Shown: positions 1 to 8,463 of the stretch, piece after piece
How the letters are laid out: the number at the start of each line of letters is the position of its first letter
How positions within the stretch are numbered: position 1 is the first letter of the stretch
Assembly: GCA_910578185.1 (NCBI GenBank)
Contig: CAJTPN010000029.1
Location: 1-36,056 of the forward strand
DNA from: an uncultured Acetatifactor sp.
Lineage (GTDB): Bacteria > Bacillota > Clostridia > Lachnospirales > Lachnospiraceae
Direction of reading: 5' to 3'
Length of the DNA: 36,056 nucleotides
The notes under the pieces: model-generated
Database searches by the model: none
Told to the model about the DNA's origin: nothing
What the model saw: the letters and a program-made list of their open reading frames with translations, nothing else
Position numbers and translations under genes: made by a program

Positions 1-878
1 CGCTGTCCGTGTCCGGCAGTGAAGCGCAGCCCACACCGGATCCCTTGGCTGTATCTGGCAGTGCAACACAGCCCACACCAGATCCGCTGTCCGTGTCCGG
101 CAGTGCAACACAGCCCACACCGGATCCGCTGTCCGTGTCCGGCAGTGAAGCGCAGCCCACACCGGATCCCTTGGCTGTATCCGGCAGTGAAGCGCAGCCC
201 ACACCGGATCCCTTGGCTGTATCTGGCAGTGCAACAGAGCCCACACCGGATCCCTTGGCTGTATCTGGCAGTGCAACACAGCCCACACCGGATCCCTTGG
301 CTGTATCTGGCAGTGCAACAGAGCCCACACCGGATCCGGATGCTCATTTTCCGGTTTCTGGAAATGTGGCCATGGTTTTTACCGCCACACAAGAAACCGT
401 CACACCTAAGGATAAGGTAAACCTGCGCTTCCTGCCCACCGCAAAAAGTGCGGAAACTATATTTTCCCAGGTGCAAAATGGGGAAGTGCTTGTAAGGACA
501 GGAATCAACCAGGATACCGGCTGGTCCAGAGTGGAATATAACGGTGAGACTTATTATGCGGTGAGCCGATATCTGACCACTGACTTAAACTATAAAATAC
601 CGGAACCGCCTGCGGATCCCGACCGGATCAGCACGTCCACAGGCAGAGTAATTGTGTTTACGGCTTGCGACGATTGGATTTCACCCAAACAATATGTTAA
701 CTTGAGGACGGAACCCAGCACTTTGAAAGGAGACGATACGGTCAGCTGTCAACTGAATAATGGAGAAAAAGCACATCGCACAGGAATCAGTGCCGATTCC
801 GGCTGGTCTCGAGTGGAATATAACGGAGAAGTGTTGTATGTGGTCAGCAGCCTTGTGATGGAGGAGGCGGAAGAATAA
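1..878 (+). CDS. Secreted/surface protein, 14-residue repeats plus two SH3-like domains (5' truncated)
   Basis: The frame is open at the left edge, so the true start, and any signal peptide, lies outside the window; the GTG at 9 is just a Val codon inside a repeat. Residues up to about 112 are eight tandem copies of a 14-residue unit of the form VSGSxxxPTPDPLx, rich in Pro, Ser and Thr, which should be an extended linker or wall-spanning stalk. Two related SH3-like modules of about 75 residues follow, each with a VNLR motif near its start and a GWSRVEYNGE motif near its end. This is the bacterial SH3 (SH3b) pattern often found in proteins that bind cell wall. The gene ends 163 bp before spoVAD. 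A cell-wall or spore-surface role is inference; no catalytic domain is visible in the part present. Confidence 0.75.
   Translation, partial: LSVSGSEAQPTPDPLAVSGSATQPTPDPLSVSGSATQPTPDPLSVSGSEAQPTPDPLAVSGSEAQPTPDPLAVSGSATEPTPDPLAVSGSATQPTPDPLAVSGSATEPTPDPDAHFPVSGNVAMVFTATQETVTPKDKVNLRFLPTAKSAETIFSQVQNGEVLVRTGINQDTGWSRVEYNGETYYAVSRYLTTDLNYKIPEPPADPDRISTSTGRVIVFTACDDWISPKQYVNLRTEPSTLKGDDTVSCQLNNGEKAHRTGISADSGWSRVEYNGEVLYVVSSLVMEEAEE
9..344 (+). repeat. Eight tandem 42-bp coding repeats
   Basis: Eight in-frame 42-bp units encode VSGSEAQPTPDPLA-type peptides. Variation falls into a few types (EAQ, ATQ or ATE in the middle; LA, LS or DA at the end), and copies of one type are almost identical at the DNA level. 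This suggests recent expansion and shuffling. The array probably continues left, because bases 1-8 read as the end of another unit. Confidence 0.93.
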
Positions 879-1041
879 AGCTTCCGGGCAGGGTCATGTT
901 AGCGGATAACTGCATAGATTTTCAAAGGACGGGATATAATGGGAAATAGCATTACGCGAGAGCGGTTTTTGCCAGATAAGATTCGGACCAGGGAAAAGAA
1001 AGGTCCGGTACGTGAGCAATCTAGGACCCGGAGGAAAATCT

Positions 1042-2070
1042 ATGAGCCAGAAATTAGGAAAAGCCAGTGTGAAGCCGGAAGAACCGGTTTATATTTTAAA
1101 CAGTGCCAGCGTTGTGGGAACAAAGGAGGGACAAGGCCCCTTGGGTCTCCTGTTTGACAAAGTGGGAGAGGAGGACATGTTTGGCTGTGAGACATGGGAG
1201 GATGCAGAGAGCAGCCTTCAGAAAGACGCAGTGGGCATGGCGTTGGAGAAGGCAGGTTTGAAACCGGAGGATGTGTCTTTTATCTTTGCGGGAGATTTGC
1301 TGGGACAATCCATTGCCACTTCGTTTGGAATCTCCACTTACCAGATTCCGCTTTTGGGGGTATACGGCGCCTGTTCTACCTGCGGAGAATCCCTGACCCT
1401 GGGAGCCATGAGTATATCGGGAGGTTTTGCCGACAAGGTGGTTTGTGTTACTTCCAGTCACTTTGCCAGCGCGGAAAAGGAATTTCGATTTCCTTTGGAG
1501 TATGGCAGTCAACGCCCGCTTTCGGCTACGTGGACTGTCACAGGAAGCGGAGCGTTTGTACTTTCGGGGAGTCCAGGTACAGGGGCAAAAAAGGCAAGAG
1601 CCCGCATTACCGGCATGACCATAGGTAAGATTGTGGACTATGGACTGAAAGATTCCATGAATATGGGAGCTTGTATGGCACCTGCGGCTGCCTCCACGCT
1701 GGAACAGCATTTTATTGACTTTGCAAGTCAACCGGGAGATTATGATAAGATTATCACTGGCGACCTGGGCAAGGTGGGCCAGAAAGTATTGATTGATCTC
1801 TTGAATGACAGGGGTTACGACATTTCGGAACAGCATATGGACTGCGGCATAGAGATATTTGACGCCCAGACCCAGGATACCCATGCGGGAGGAAGCGGCT
1901 GCGGCTGCAGTGCAGTTACGTTGTCCGCGTATATTCTGAAGCAGTTGGAGGAAAATAATTGGAAGAAAGTTTTGTTTATGCCAACCGGTGCGCTGTTGAG
2001 CAAAACCAGTTTTAATGAGGGTAAGAGCGTGCCGGGAATTGCCCATGGTCTTGTGATCGAGGCATTGTAA
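1042..2070 (+). CDS. spoVAD: Stage V sporulation protein AD
   Basis: The 342-residue product matches SpoVAD, a thiolase-fold protein of the SpoVA complex that moves dipicolinic acid across the spore inner membrane during sporulation and germination. Recognisable stretches are EGQGPLGLLFDK near the N terminus, AGDLLGQ, YGACSTCGES with the thiolase-position Cys, SSHFASAEKEFRFPLEYG, TVTGSGA, and GGSGCGCSAVT near the end. The ATG at 1042 is chosen over the upstream GTG at 1012 because GGAGG at about 1030-1035 is correctly spaced for it. SpoVAC and SpoVAE normally flank this gene. Here the upstream neighbour is an SH3-repeat protein and downstream is a dead ABC gene, so spoVAD stands alone. Confidence 0.93.
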   Translation: MSQKLGKASVKPEEPVYILNSASVVGTKEGQGPLGLLFDKVGEEDMFGCETWEDAESSLQKDAVGMALEKAGLKPEDVSFIFAGDLLGQSIATSFGISTYQIPLLGVYGACSTCGESLTLGAMSISGGFADKVVCVTSSHFASAEKEFRFPLEYGSQRPLSATWTVTGSGAFVLSGSPGTGAKKARARITGMTIGKIVDYGLKDSMNMGACMAPAAASTLEQHFIDFASQPGDYDKIITGDLGKVGQKVLIDLLNDRGYDISEQHMDCGIEIFDAQTQDTHAGGSGCGCSAVTLSAYILKQLEENNWKKVLFMPTGALLSKTSFNEGKSVPGIAHGLVIEAL

Positions 2071-2114
2071 AATGATGCATGGCATGTTTTTATGGAATAT
2101 AATGATGGTTAGGA

Positions 2115-2144
2115 ACGGCAGTCGGCTTTAGAGTCGGCTGCCGT
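2115..2144 (+). terminator. Hairpin after spoVAD, possible terminator
   Basis: A 13-bp stem (ACGGCAGTCGGCT pairing with AGTCGGCTGCCGT, two G-T wobbles) closes a TTAG loop 45 bp after the spoVAD stop. No T-run follows, so intrinsic termination is not certain; it may instead protect the mRNA 3' end. Confidence 0.45.
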
Positions 2145-2360
2145 CGCTATGAAGGTTCAGCGGTGAATAAACGGGCAGAGTTAAAATGGTTACTTTTCAC
2201 GGGGTGGAGAAGCATCTCGATTGGGCATTACACTACATATAAAAACCATTTAGCTACTATATAGCTTTGGAAAAAGTCGGATATGAAAGAGGACCAGAAA
2301 ACAGAGCAGGTGGTACTTGGATTCCGCGGTATCCAATGATGAGAGGAACTGTAATGGGAA

Positions 2361-3753
2361 ATGATAAAACTTTTACTTTCGCAGAAACTTCCTACACGTT
2401 TTAAGCAACTTTAATCCAAGAGGTGCAATAATGAAAAGAAATGGCGGGATATCTGCTTACGATGGCATGTACTGCATTCTTGGGGCCAGCGCTGCTCTTT
2501 TTCAGAGGAAGGGTTATAGACACTGCAATATCCGAAAAAGGGAGCCTGGTTTTGGAAATGTTGTATTTCAGTGTTGTTGCCTTTTTATCTTTTTTAATCA
2601 CCTATGAGAACAGTATGGGAAAGCAAAGGATGAAAAGAAAGCTTTATGGACAATTTTCAACGAAAGTTTTGGACAAGTTTTCTAAAATCCAGTATTCAGC
2701 GTATGAGTCGGAGCAGACCCTAAACATTATAAAGCGTATGGGGAACGCACCCCAAGAAAATATTTTGCAATTTTTCAATGCTTTTCTGGAGCTGTTTTCT
2801 GAAATAATTAGTGCGCTCTGTTATGCCGTTGTTTTCGCAAGCCTTTCTGTCTGGTGCATGATATTGGGGCTGTTAGCTTTTGGAATCATGTTGCTTTTTG
2901 ATTTCAGACGGATGCGCATCATGGCAAATTTGTATGACGAACAGACACAAGAGGAGCGCTTGATGGAAAGCTATGAGCAGATGCTGGGGAACAAAGCGGT
3001 GGTGTATGATCTGCGGGTGGCAGGCGCAGTAGCTTTTTTGCTGAAAAAGAGAAAGAAACTATCCGATTTGATTGTGAAAGAGCGCTATCGCCGGACGATA
3101 CAGTCACAGCTTGTTTATGAATGTGGCGAACTGGTGGTAGTGGCGTGGATGGCGATTATTCTGCTTTTTCTGGTGGATTCCTTTATAAAAGGGACGGTTA
3201 CGATCGGTCTGTTCGTTACCCTGGTTGCTTCACTTCAGCAGATGATAAATTCTTTCCGTAAAATTGGGGATAAATATTCCGAGCTACAGCGGCGGATTAT
3301 GTTTTTGGACTATTATCTGTCGTTTATGCAGCTGGAGGAGACGGCTGAAAGAGAAAGCAGCGCTGCATGAGGGGCTGTCCGATGAGCTGGCCGAGAAGCT
3401 GCAGCAGCCGTTGGGGAATCTTTCGGAGGACGGCATCGAGCTTTCGGGAGGACAGTGGCAGAGGCTGGCTTTATCCAGAACCTGTTACCGGGATAGTGAA
3501 ATTTTGATATTGGACGAGCCAACTGCTTCACTGGATCCGGTTGCGGAAAATGAGCTATATGCGAATTTTATTGAGATGATGAAAAACCGTTCATGTATCT
3601 TGATTTCGCATAGGCTAGCTGTGGCTAGATATGTAGATCGAATATTAGTCTTGCAGAGGGGTGAACTGATTGAAGACGGAGACCATGAATCGCTTATGCG
3701 AAAAAATGGTGCTTATGCGTCAATGTATTATGCACAAAGCCATTGGTATTTGC
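2361..3753 (+). pseudogene. ABC exporter (membrane domain + ATPase), decayed
   Basis: Pieces of one ABC exporter half-transporter are spread over three frames. ATG 2361 starts a short hydrophobic N-terminal piece that stops at 2412. The membrane domain, with several hydrophobic helices, reads from about 2441 to 3345. The ATPase then resumes in another frame at about 3350 with the signature LSGGQ, Walker B ILILDEPTASLDP and the H-loop SHR. The first half of the ATPase, including Walker A (GxxGxGKS/T) and the Q-loop, is absent: the membrane domain joins directly to LKEKAALHEGLSDEL. The normal stop after AQSHWY is also lost, and reading continues to 4013. An internal deletion plus frameshifts makes this non-functional. 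The N-terminal piece is the least certain part. Confidence 0.8.
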
Positions 3754-3848
3754 CTCGGAAAGTTTCTGGGCAAGCAGCCCCAGTGCTTCCCCACCCCGTG
3801 AAAAGTAACGAAAAAAGGGCATATCATTACAGTTTTTTAAATTTCCTC

Positions 3849-3877
3849 TTGTATATTGGTAAATCTTATAGTATGAT
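3849..3877 (+). promoter_or_regulatory. Putative sigma-A promoter for the aminotransferase/Nudix genes
   Basis: TTGTAT at 3849-3854 and TATGAT at 3872-3877 are separated by 17 bp, 142 bp upstream of the aminotransferase start. It lies in the readthrough tail of the dead ABC gene, so it would provide independent transcription. Confidence 0.4.
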
Positions 3878-4019
3878 ATGGAAGGCGTGTATGATTGTAT
3901 ACGATTATCCAATAATACAGCCGCCCGATCACCAAGGCCGGATCACCTTCAGTTGTGGGGAGCCGGACTTTCAAACTTATGATTGGTGTGCCAAATCACG
4001 CAGGGAGGAATGAATAAAC

Positions 4020-5315
4020 ATGAAAGCGTATCAGGATCTTGGAAGAGAAGAATTGTTATCATTAAAGGCGGAGCTTGAAAAGGCGTATGAAGCAGAAAAA
4101 GCTAAGGGCTTGAAGCTGGATATGTCCAGAGGTAAGCCGGCGGTGTCTCAGCTGGATATGGCGATGGACTTCATGGATACCTTGGATTCGGACAGCGACA
4201 TGAAAACTGAGGGTGGTGTGGATGTTCGTAATTACGGTGTTTTGGAAGGAATTCCAGAGGCCAGGAAGCTGTTGGGAGATATGATGGGGGTTCCGGGGGA
4301 GAATGTCATTGTATGTGGCAACGGCAGCCTTGCCATTATGTTCGATACGGTTTCCCGTTCTATGACCCACGGAGTAGGCGGCTGTACGCCATGGTGCAAG
4401 CTGGATCGGGTGAAATTCTTATGTCCTGTACCCGGATATGACAGACATTTTGCGATTACACAGTATTTTGGAATTGAGATGGTAAATGTGCCGATGACCC
4501 CTCAGGGGCCGGATATGGATATGGTGGAACGACTGGTTTCTGAAGATGAGAGCATCAAGGGAATCTGGTGCGTGCCGAAGTATTCCAACCCCCAGGGCTA
4601 TACCTATTCGGAGGAGACGGTAAGACGGTTTGCCAATCTGAAGCCGGCGGCAAAGGATTTCCGTATTTATTGGGATAACGCTTATGTGATGCACCATCTC
4701 TATGAGGACAGACAGGACGCCTTGCCGGAGATATTGTCCCTTTGTGAGGAAGCGGGGAATCCGGATTTGGTGTTTGAATTCTGTTCCACATCCAAAGTTA
4801 TCTTTGCAGGTGCCGGGATTTCGGCCATTGCGTCTTCCAAGGCAAATGTGGAGGAGATCAAGAAGAGCTTGTCGATTATGACGATTGGATATGATAAGAT
4901 CAACCAACTGCGTCATGTGCGTTATTTTAAGGATGTGGACGGTATTGCAAGGCATATGAAAAAACATGCGGAGCAGATGCGTCATAAGTTTGAGGCAGTG
5001 CTGGAAGTGTTGGACAGGGAACTGTCAGGGCTGGGTATCGGAGAATGGACGAAGCCAAACGGCGGTTACTTTATCTCTTTTGAGTCCATGGAAGGCTGTG
5101 CCAAGGCCATTGTGGCAAAGTGCAGGGAGGCAGGTGTGGTATTGACGGGAGCCGGCGCCACCTTCCCCTACGGTAAGGATCCGAAGGATAGCAATATACG
5201 TCTGGCACCCACATATCCGGCACCGGAAGAACTGGCCATGGCTGCGGATCTGTTTGTGCTGTGCGTGAAGCTGGTAAGTGTGGAAAAACTCCTGAAAGGC
5301 AATGGAGAAGCATAA
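4020..5315 (+). CDS. PLP-dependent class I aminotransferase (aspartate aminotransferase-like)
   Basis: A 431-residue fold-type I aminotransferase. Visible family features are the N-terminal LDMSRGKP, RNYGVLEGIPEARKL, the PGYDRH region, SNPQGYTY, WDNAYVMHHL (PLP-ring Asp and Tyr) and FCSTSKVIFAGAG, which holds the Schiff-base Lys. SMTHGVGG and the overall layout match the PF12897-type aspartate aminotransferase group (as in Corynebacterium AspT) better than classical AspC. It would interconvert aspartate or a related amino acid and its keto acid in the cytosol; the exact substrate cannot be read from sequence. GGAGG precedes the ATG by 11 bases. The Nudix gene follows closely. Confidence 0.88.
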   Translation: MKAYQDLGREELLSLKAELEKAYEAEKAKGLKLDMSRGKPAVSQLDMAMDFMDTLDSDSDMKTEGGVDVRNYGVLEGIPEARKLLGDMMGVPGENVIVCGNGSLAIMFDTVSRSMTHGVGGCTPWCKLDRVKFLCPVPGYDRHFAITQYFGIEMVNVPMTPQGPDMDMVERLVSEDESIKGIWCVPKYSNPQGYTYSEETVRRFANLKPAAKDFRIYWDNAYVMHHLYEDRQDALPEILSLCEEAGNPDLVFEFCSTSKVIFAGAGISAIASSKANVEEIKKSLSIMTIGYDKINQLRHVRYFKDVDGIARHMKKHAEQMRHKFEAVLEVLDRELSGLGIGEWTKPNGGYFISFESMEGCAKAIVAKCREAGVVLTGAGATFPYGKDPKDSNIRLAPTYPAPEELAMAADLFVLCVKLVSVEKLLKGNGEA

Positions 5316-5390
5316 GCAAATACAAGCTGCTGCGTGTGGAATTGGATGTGGGCGAACCGGGGATATGGGTTCAGTTGTGGGGAGAATCAT

Positions 5391-5927
5391 ATGGAAGAAT
5401 ATAAGAGGTTGAAGCGGGAACTGGTGGCCAAAGGGGTCCTTTTGGACTACTATCAGGACACCATGTTGGTTCCCAACGGAAATGTGGCAAAATGGGATTT
5501 GATAGATCACAAGGGAGCTGCTGCGGTGGTGGCAGTGCGGGAGGACGGTAAACTGCTTATGGTTCGACAGTACCGAAATGCCCTTGAGCGGGAGACGCTG
5601 GAGATACCCGCAGGTGGTTTAAACGGACGTGAAGAGCCAACGGAAGCTGCAGCAATGCGGGAGCTTGAGGAGGAGACGGGATATACCTGCCAACACTTGG
5701 TACTGCTGAATTCCATCTATACCACCGTAGCCTTTTGCAATGAGAAGATAGATATCTATCTGGCCAGAGATTTGAAGAAGGGACGTCAGCATCTGGATGA
5801 AGACGAGGTGCTTCAGGTGGAGGCTTATTCTTTGGAAGATTTAAAACAAATGATATTTGAGTGTAAGATACAGGATTCCAAGACCATCTGTGGCATTTTA
5901 ACCTATGCAGCCAGATACGGCGCATAA
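5391..5927 (+). CDS. nudF: Nudix hydrolase, ADP-ribose pyrophosphatase type
   Basis: A 178-residue Nudix protein. The Nudix box is intact: a Gly, five residues, Glu, seven residues, then RELEEETGY, giving the metal-binding REUxEE core. The preceding MVRQYRNALERETLEIPAGG stretch is characteristic of ADP-ribose pyrophosphatases. It should hydrolyse ADP-ribose to AMP and ribose 5-phosphate. ATG 5391 is chosen over an upstream in-frame start at 5334 because GGGGAG sits directly before it and the N terminus then has family length. spoIIM follows; nudF and spoIIM are also close together in Bacillus, which supports the call. The symbol is by similarity. Confidence 0.87.
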   Translation: MEEYKRLKRELVAKGVLLDYYQDTMLVPNGNVAKWDLIDHKGAAAVVAVREDGKLLMVRQYRNALERETLEIPAGGLNGREEPTEAAAMRELEEETGYTCQHLVLLNSIYTTVAFCNEKIDIYLARDLKKGRQHLDEDEVLQVEAYSLEDLKQMIFECKIQDSKTICGILTYAARYGA

Positions 5928-6091
5928 TACAAGGCTTCTTAAGCGCCCATAGTGTCTGGCGCCGTGCCATGGAAAGAGGGAAGGTTTGATGTTTTACATC
6001 TGCATAGACAGTGGACCAAACGCATACAATGGAATGTCCGGTGGGAAGTGTGTGGAACCGTCGGCGATCGAAGTGTAACCATTGAAGGGCG

Positions 6092-6712
6092 GTGGAGCGG
6101 ATGCGTTTGGCAGGGAGGAACATCAGATTATATCCTGGCAGGCATAATTTTCTGGCAGTATTCTGTGTGGGATTGTTGGTGGGGGTTTTTGTATTAAATA
6201 TAGGAAAGGGCATTTTGTTGGAAGAGACAGGTCTGTTTGATGAGTACACTTTGTACAATATGAAATACATGACCGTTGACAACAGTGCTCTTTTTTGCTA
6301 TATTTTGCGTAAAAGAATTGGAAAGCTGTTGATTCTGGCAGTGATTTCAACTACTTACCTTGGGCTGGCGGCCTGTATGGGAATCGTGTTCTGGTATGGG
6401 ATGTCCGCCGGAGTACTGCTGACATCTCTGACAATACGGTATGGCTTAAAGGGGATTCTGCTGGCGATTGTCAGTGTGCTGCCTCAGTATCTTCTCTACA
6501 TACCCGTTATGCTGGCAATGCTTTTTTGGTGTGAAACGGTTTTTCACAGTATTTACAACAGGAACGGAGGCGGTTATGAAGCCCTGGACAGGATTTTTTG
6601 GATTAGAAAAGCAGGTCAGCTGCTGGCAGTTATATTGATAACGGCCTTTGGCTGCCTGCTGGAAGGGTATATCAATCCCTATTTGCTCCTTGGATATTTA
6701 AAAATATTCTGA
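6092..6712 (+). CDS. spoIIM: Stage II sporulation protein M-like membrane protein
   Basis: A protein of about 206 residues with an N-terminal basic stretch and about five hydrophobic segments (VFCVGLLVGVF; LILAVISTTYLGLAACMGIVFW; VLLTSLTIRYGLKGILLAIV; a LPQYLLYIPVMLAMLFW segment; LLAVILITAFGCLLEGYI). The order and the final LLEGYINPYLL motif fit SpoIIM, which joins SpoIID and SpoIIP in the septal peptidoglycan-remodelling machine that drives engulfment. GTG 6092 and ATG 6101 are both possible starts; the GGAG at 6094 is very close to the second. The stop is only 7 bp from the stop of convergent aroF, with no obvious terminator between. Confidence 0.8.
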   Translation: MERMRLAGRNIRLYPGRHNFLAVFCVGLLVGVFVLNIGKGILLEETGLFDEYTLYNMKYMTVDNSALFCYILRKRIGKLLILAVISTTYLGLAACMGIVFWYGMSAGVLLTSLTIRYGLKGILLAIVSVLPQYLLYIPVMLAMLFWCETVFHSIYNRNGGGYEALDRIFWIRKAGQLLAVILITAFGCLLEGYINPYLLLGYLKIF

Positions 6713-6719
6713 AAGTAGG

Positions 6720-7748
6720 TCAATCATATTCCGCCAACTCATATATCAGTCTTTCGGAATCTTCCCAGCCCAGGCAGGGATCCGTGATGGACTTGCCATA
6801 GATGCCCCCGCCTACTTTCTGGCAGCCTTCTTCTATGTAGCTCTCGATCATGACGCCTTTGACCAGACGATGAATGTCGGCGCTTAGCTTACGGCTGTGC
6901 ATTACCTCCTTGGCGATACGGATCTGCTGCTCGTATTGCTTTCCGGAGTTGGAATGGTTTGCGTCGATGACACAGGCAGGGTTTTCCAGTTCCAGTTTCT
7001 GATACATTTCCAGGAGAAGATTTAAGTCCTCGTAGTGGTAGTTAGGGATATTGTTGCCATGCTTGTTGACGGCGCCGCGCAAGACGGTATGGGTGAGGGG
7101 GTTGCCGGTGGTTTGGACTTCCCATCCCCTGTAAATAAAAGAGTGGGGATGCTGTGCCGCATAAACGGAGTTCAGCATGACGGACAGATCCCCGCTGGTA
7201 GGATTCTTCATGCCGGCGGGAACATCAAAGCCGCTGACGGTGAGGCGATGCTGCTGATCTTCCACGGAGCGTGCCCCGATTGCCACATAAGACAGAATGT
7301 CGGACACATATCGCCAGTTTTCCGGATAAAGCATTTCATCTGCAGCTGTAAGGCCGGATTCTTCAATGGCGCGGATGTGCATTTTGCGCATGGCAATCAA
7401 CCCGGCAAGAAAGTCTGGCTTTTTCTCAGGATCTGGCTGGTGAACGATCCCCTTATATCCCTCGCCGGTGGTTCGGGGCTTATTGGTGTAAATTCTGGGA
7501 ATCAGGATCAGCTTGTCTTTGACCTTTTCGTTTACCTTTGCCAGACGATTGATGTAATCACATACGGAATCTTCGTTGTCCGCAGAACAGGGGCCGATAA
7601 TAACCAGGAATTTAGTGCTCTTTCCTGTGATAACATCCCTGATTTCTTCATCCCTTGCCTGTTTGATCTGGGCAAGTGCCTGGGGGAGAGGATATTCTTC
7701 TTTGATTTCTGCCGGAGTGGGCAGCTTTTTTATGAATTCAAAGCTCAT
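6720..7748 (-). CDS. aroF: 3-deoxy-7-phosphoheptulonate synthase (class I DAHP synthase)
   Basis: A 342-residue class I-alpha DAHP synthase (AroF/G/H type). It condenses phosphoenolpyruvate and erythrose 4-phosphate in the first step of the shikimate pathway. Diagnostic motifs are IGPCSADNED, PRIYTNKPRTTGEGYKG, the AADEML stretch, WVAIGAR-equivalent YVAIGARSVEDQQHR, GMKNPTSGD, VLRGA and DANHSNSGKQYEQQ. The N-terminal extension matches the part that carries allosteric sites in the enterobacterial enzymes, so aromatic amino-acid feedback is likely but not shown. It is a single gene on the minus strand. A search of the upstream 380 bp found no T-box specifier or GGUGGNACCGCG-type element. Confidence 0.95.
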   Translation of the reverse strand: MSFEFIKKLPTPAEIKEEYPLPQALAQIKQARDEEIRDVITGKSTKFLVIIGPCSADNEDSVCDYINRLAKVNEKVKDKLILIPRIYTNKPRTTGEGYKGIVHQPDPEKKPDFLAGLIAMRKMHIRAIEESGLTAADEMLYPENWRYVSDILSYVAIGARSVEDQQHRLTVSGFDVPAGMKNPTSGDLSVMLNSVYAAQHPHSFIYRGWEVQTTGNPLTHTVLRGAVNKHGNNIPNYHYEDLNLLLEMYQKLELENPACVIDANHSNSGKQYEQQIRIAKEVMHSRKLSADIHRLVKGVMIESYIEEGCQKVGGGIYGKSITDPCLGWEDSERLIYELAEYD

Positions 7749-7803
7749 AATTTATTACCTTGCTGTATCTAGTGTACTGACACATATTCTTTCAGCTAAA
7801 TGA

Positions 7804-7923
7804 CGCAGAATGAACTTTCAGTCTGCAAGGCGGCGGAGGGAGGCGATGCGGTGGCATCGTTGACCGACGACAACAAAGAGTGAAAACTCTTGGCAGATGG
7901 AAATTCAGGCAAGTCATTCGGCG
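7804..7923 (+). other. Candidate structured RNA element or palindromic intergenic repeat
   Basis: About 120 bp fold into a closed multi-branch structure. The outer arms, 7804-7826 and 7893-7923, pair over CGC/GCG, GAATGA/TCATTC, CTT/AAG and GTCTGC/GCAGAT with an internal loop. Inside lie a hairpin CGATGC-GGTG-GCATCG (7844-7859), a GTTG/CAAC pair (7859-7874) and a hairpin AAGAGT-GAAA-ACTCTT (7876-7891). GAAA is a GNRA tetraloop only when read on the plus strand, so plus-strand transcription is preferred. No protein of useful length is encoded. It could be a small RNA, the leader of something lost, or a dispersed repeat; only one copy occurs in this window. Confidence 0.4.
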
Positions 7924-8463
7924 AAATGTAAATGTACCGGCACACTGAGTGGCAGTGCTGTATCCGATTGAGCCTGCCTCAGCTATCCTTTCTGTAGATA
8001 TGGGAAATAATATCCGGATCTCACGTGACTTATTATAATATAAGAAACGGGTTTCTGCAAGAAATTTAGAAAATGTAAACTTTTTCCCAAATGTATCTGC
8101 TATCGTAAAAGTGCTTTTCCAATGTGGGAATTAATGGTAAATTAGTGCTAGGGTGTATCTGAAGAATTCATTCCCGGTCTGGGCGCGGCGATATTTTGAG
8201 CTTTCGTTTGGCGATATAGTTCCATGATTTTTCCAAATAGGAGCCTTTTGTTTTATTATGCAGCATGTTGATTTTGACATGACGGAACGCGAAACCGGAC
8301 ATGTGGATAGAATGAATATTGAAAACGCCCTTATTTGATTGGGACAGGTGGGCTGCTGTCGTTTGACTTGCAGGATTGCAAGGAATATATCTGCCCGGGA
8401 AGGCAGGCATAAAAGCATAAAGTTAGAGGACAGGGGGATTCAGGGTTAGTTGTAATAGATGGG
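7924..8463. other. Gene-poor stretch, no supported gene
   Basis: Between the structured element and the sigma factor I see only AT-rich sequence and short minus-strand reading frames around 8131-8418. These have no recognisable domain, and the two overlapping frames look equally plausible, which argues against either being real. The stretch could be decayed coding DNA. The aroF promoter presumably lies near its left end on the minus strand. Confidence 0.5.

Noticed and set aside
9..344. Possible CRISPR array from regular repeats
   Set aside because: Repeats are contiguous, in frame and without spacers; they encode a Pro/Ser-rich stalk.
1096..2085. Long minus-strand frame opposite spoVAD
   Set aside because: It is the antisense shadow of a confidently identified gene and has no protein-family resemblance.
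7035..7772. Plus-strand frame opposite aroF
   Set aside because: Shadow of a highly conserved gene; no independent start signal or family.
7750..8100. T-box or other amino-acid leader for DAHP synthase
   Set aside because: No GGUGGNACCGCG-type antiterminator or specifier loop was found on the minus strand; the structured element there favours the plus strand.
8131..8418. Minus-strand gene of about 95 codons
   Set aside because: Two overlapping frames look equally protein-like, neither has a clear domain or ribosome binding site.
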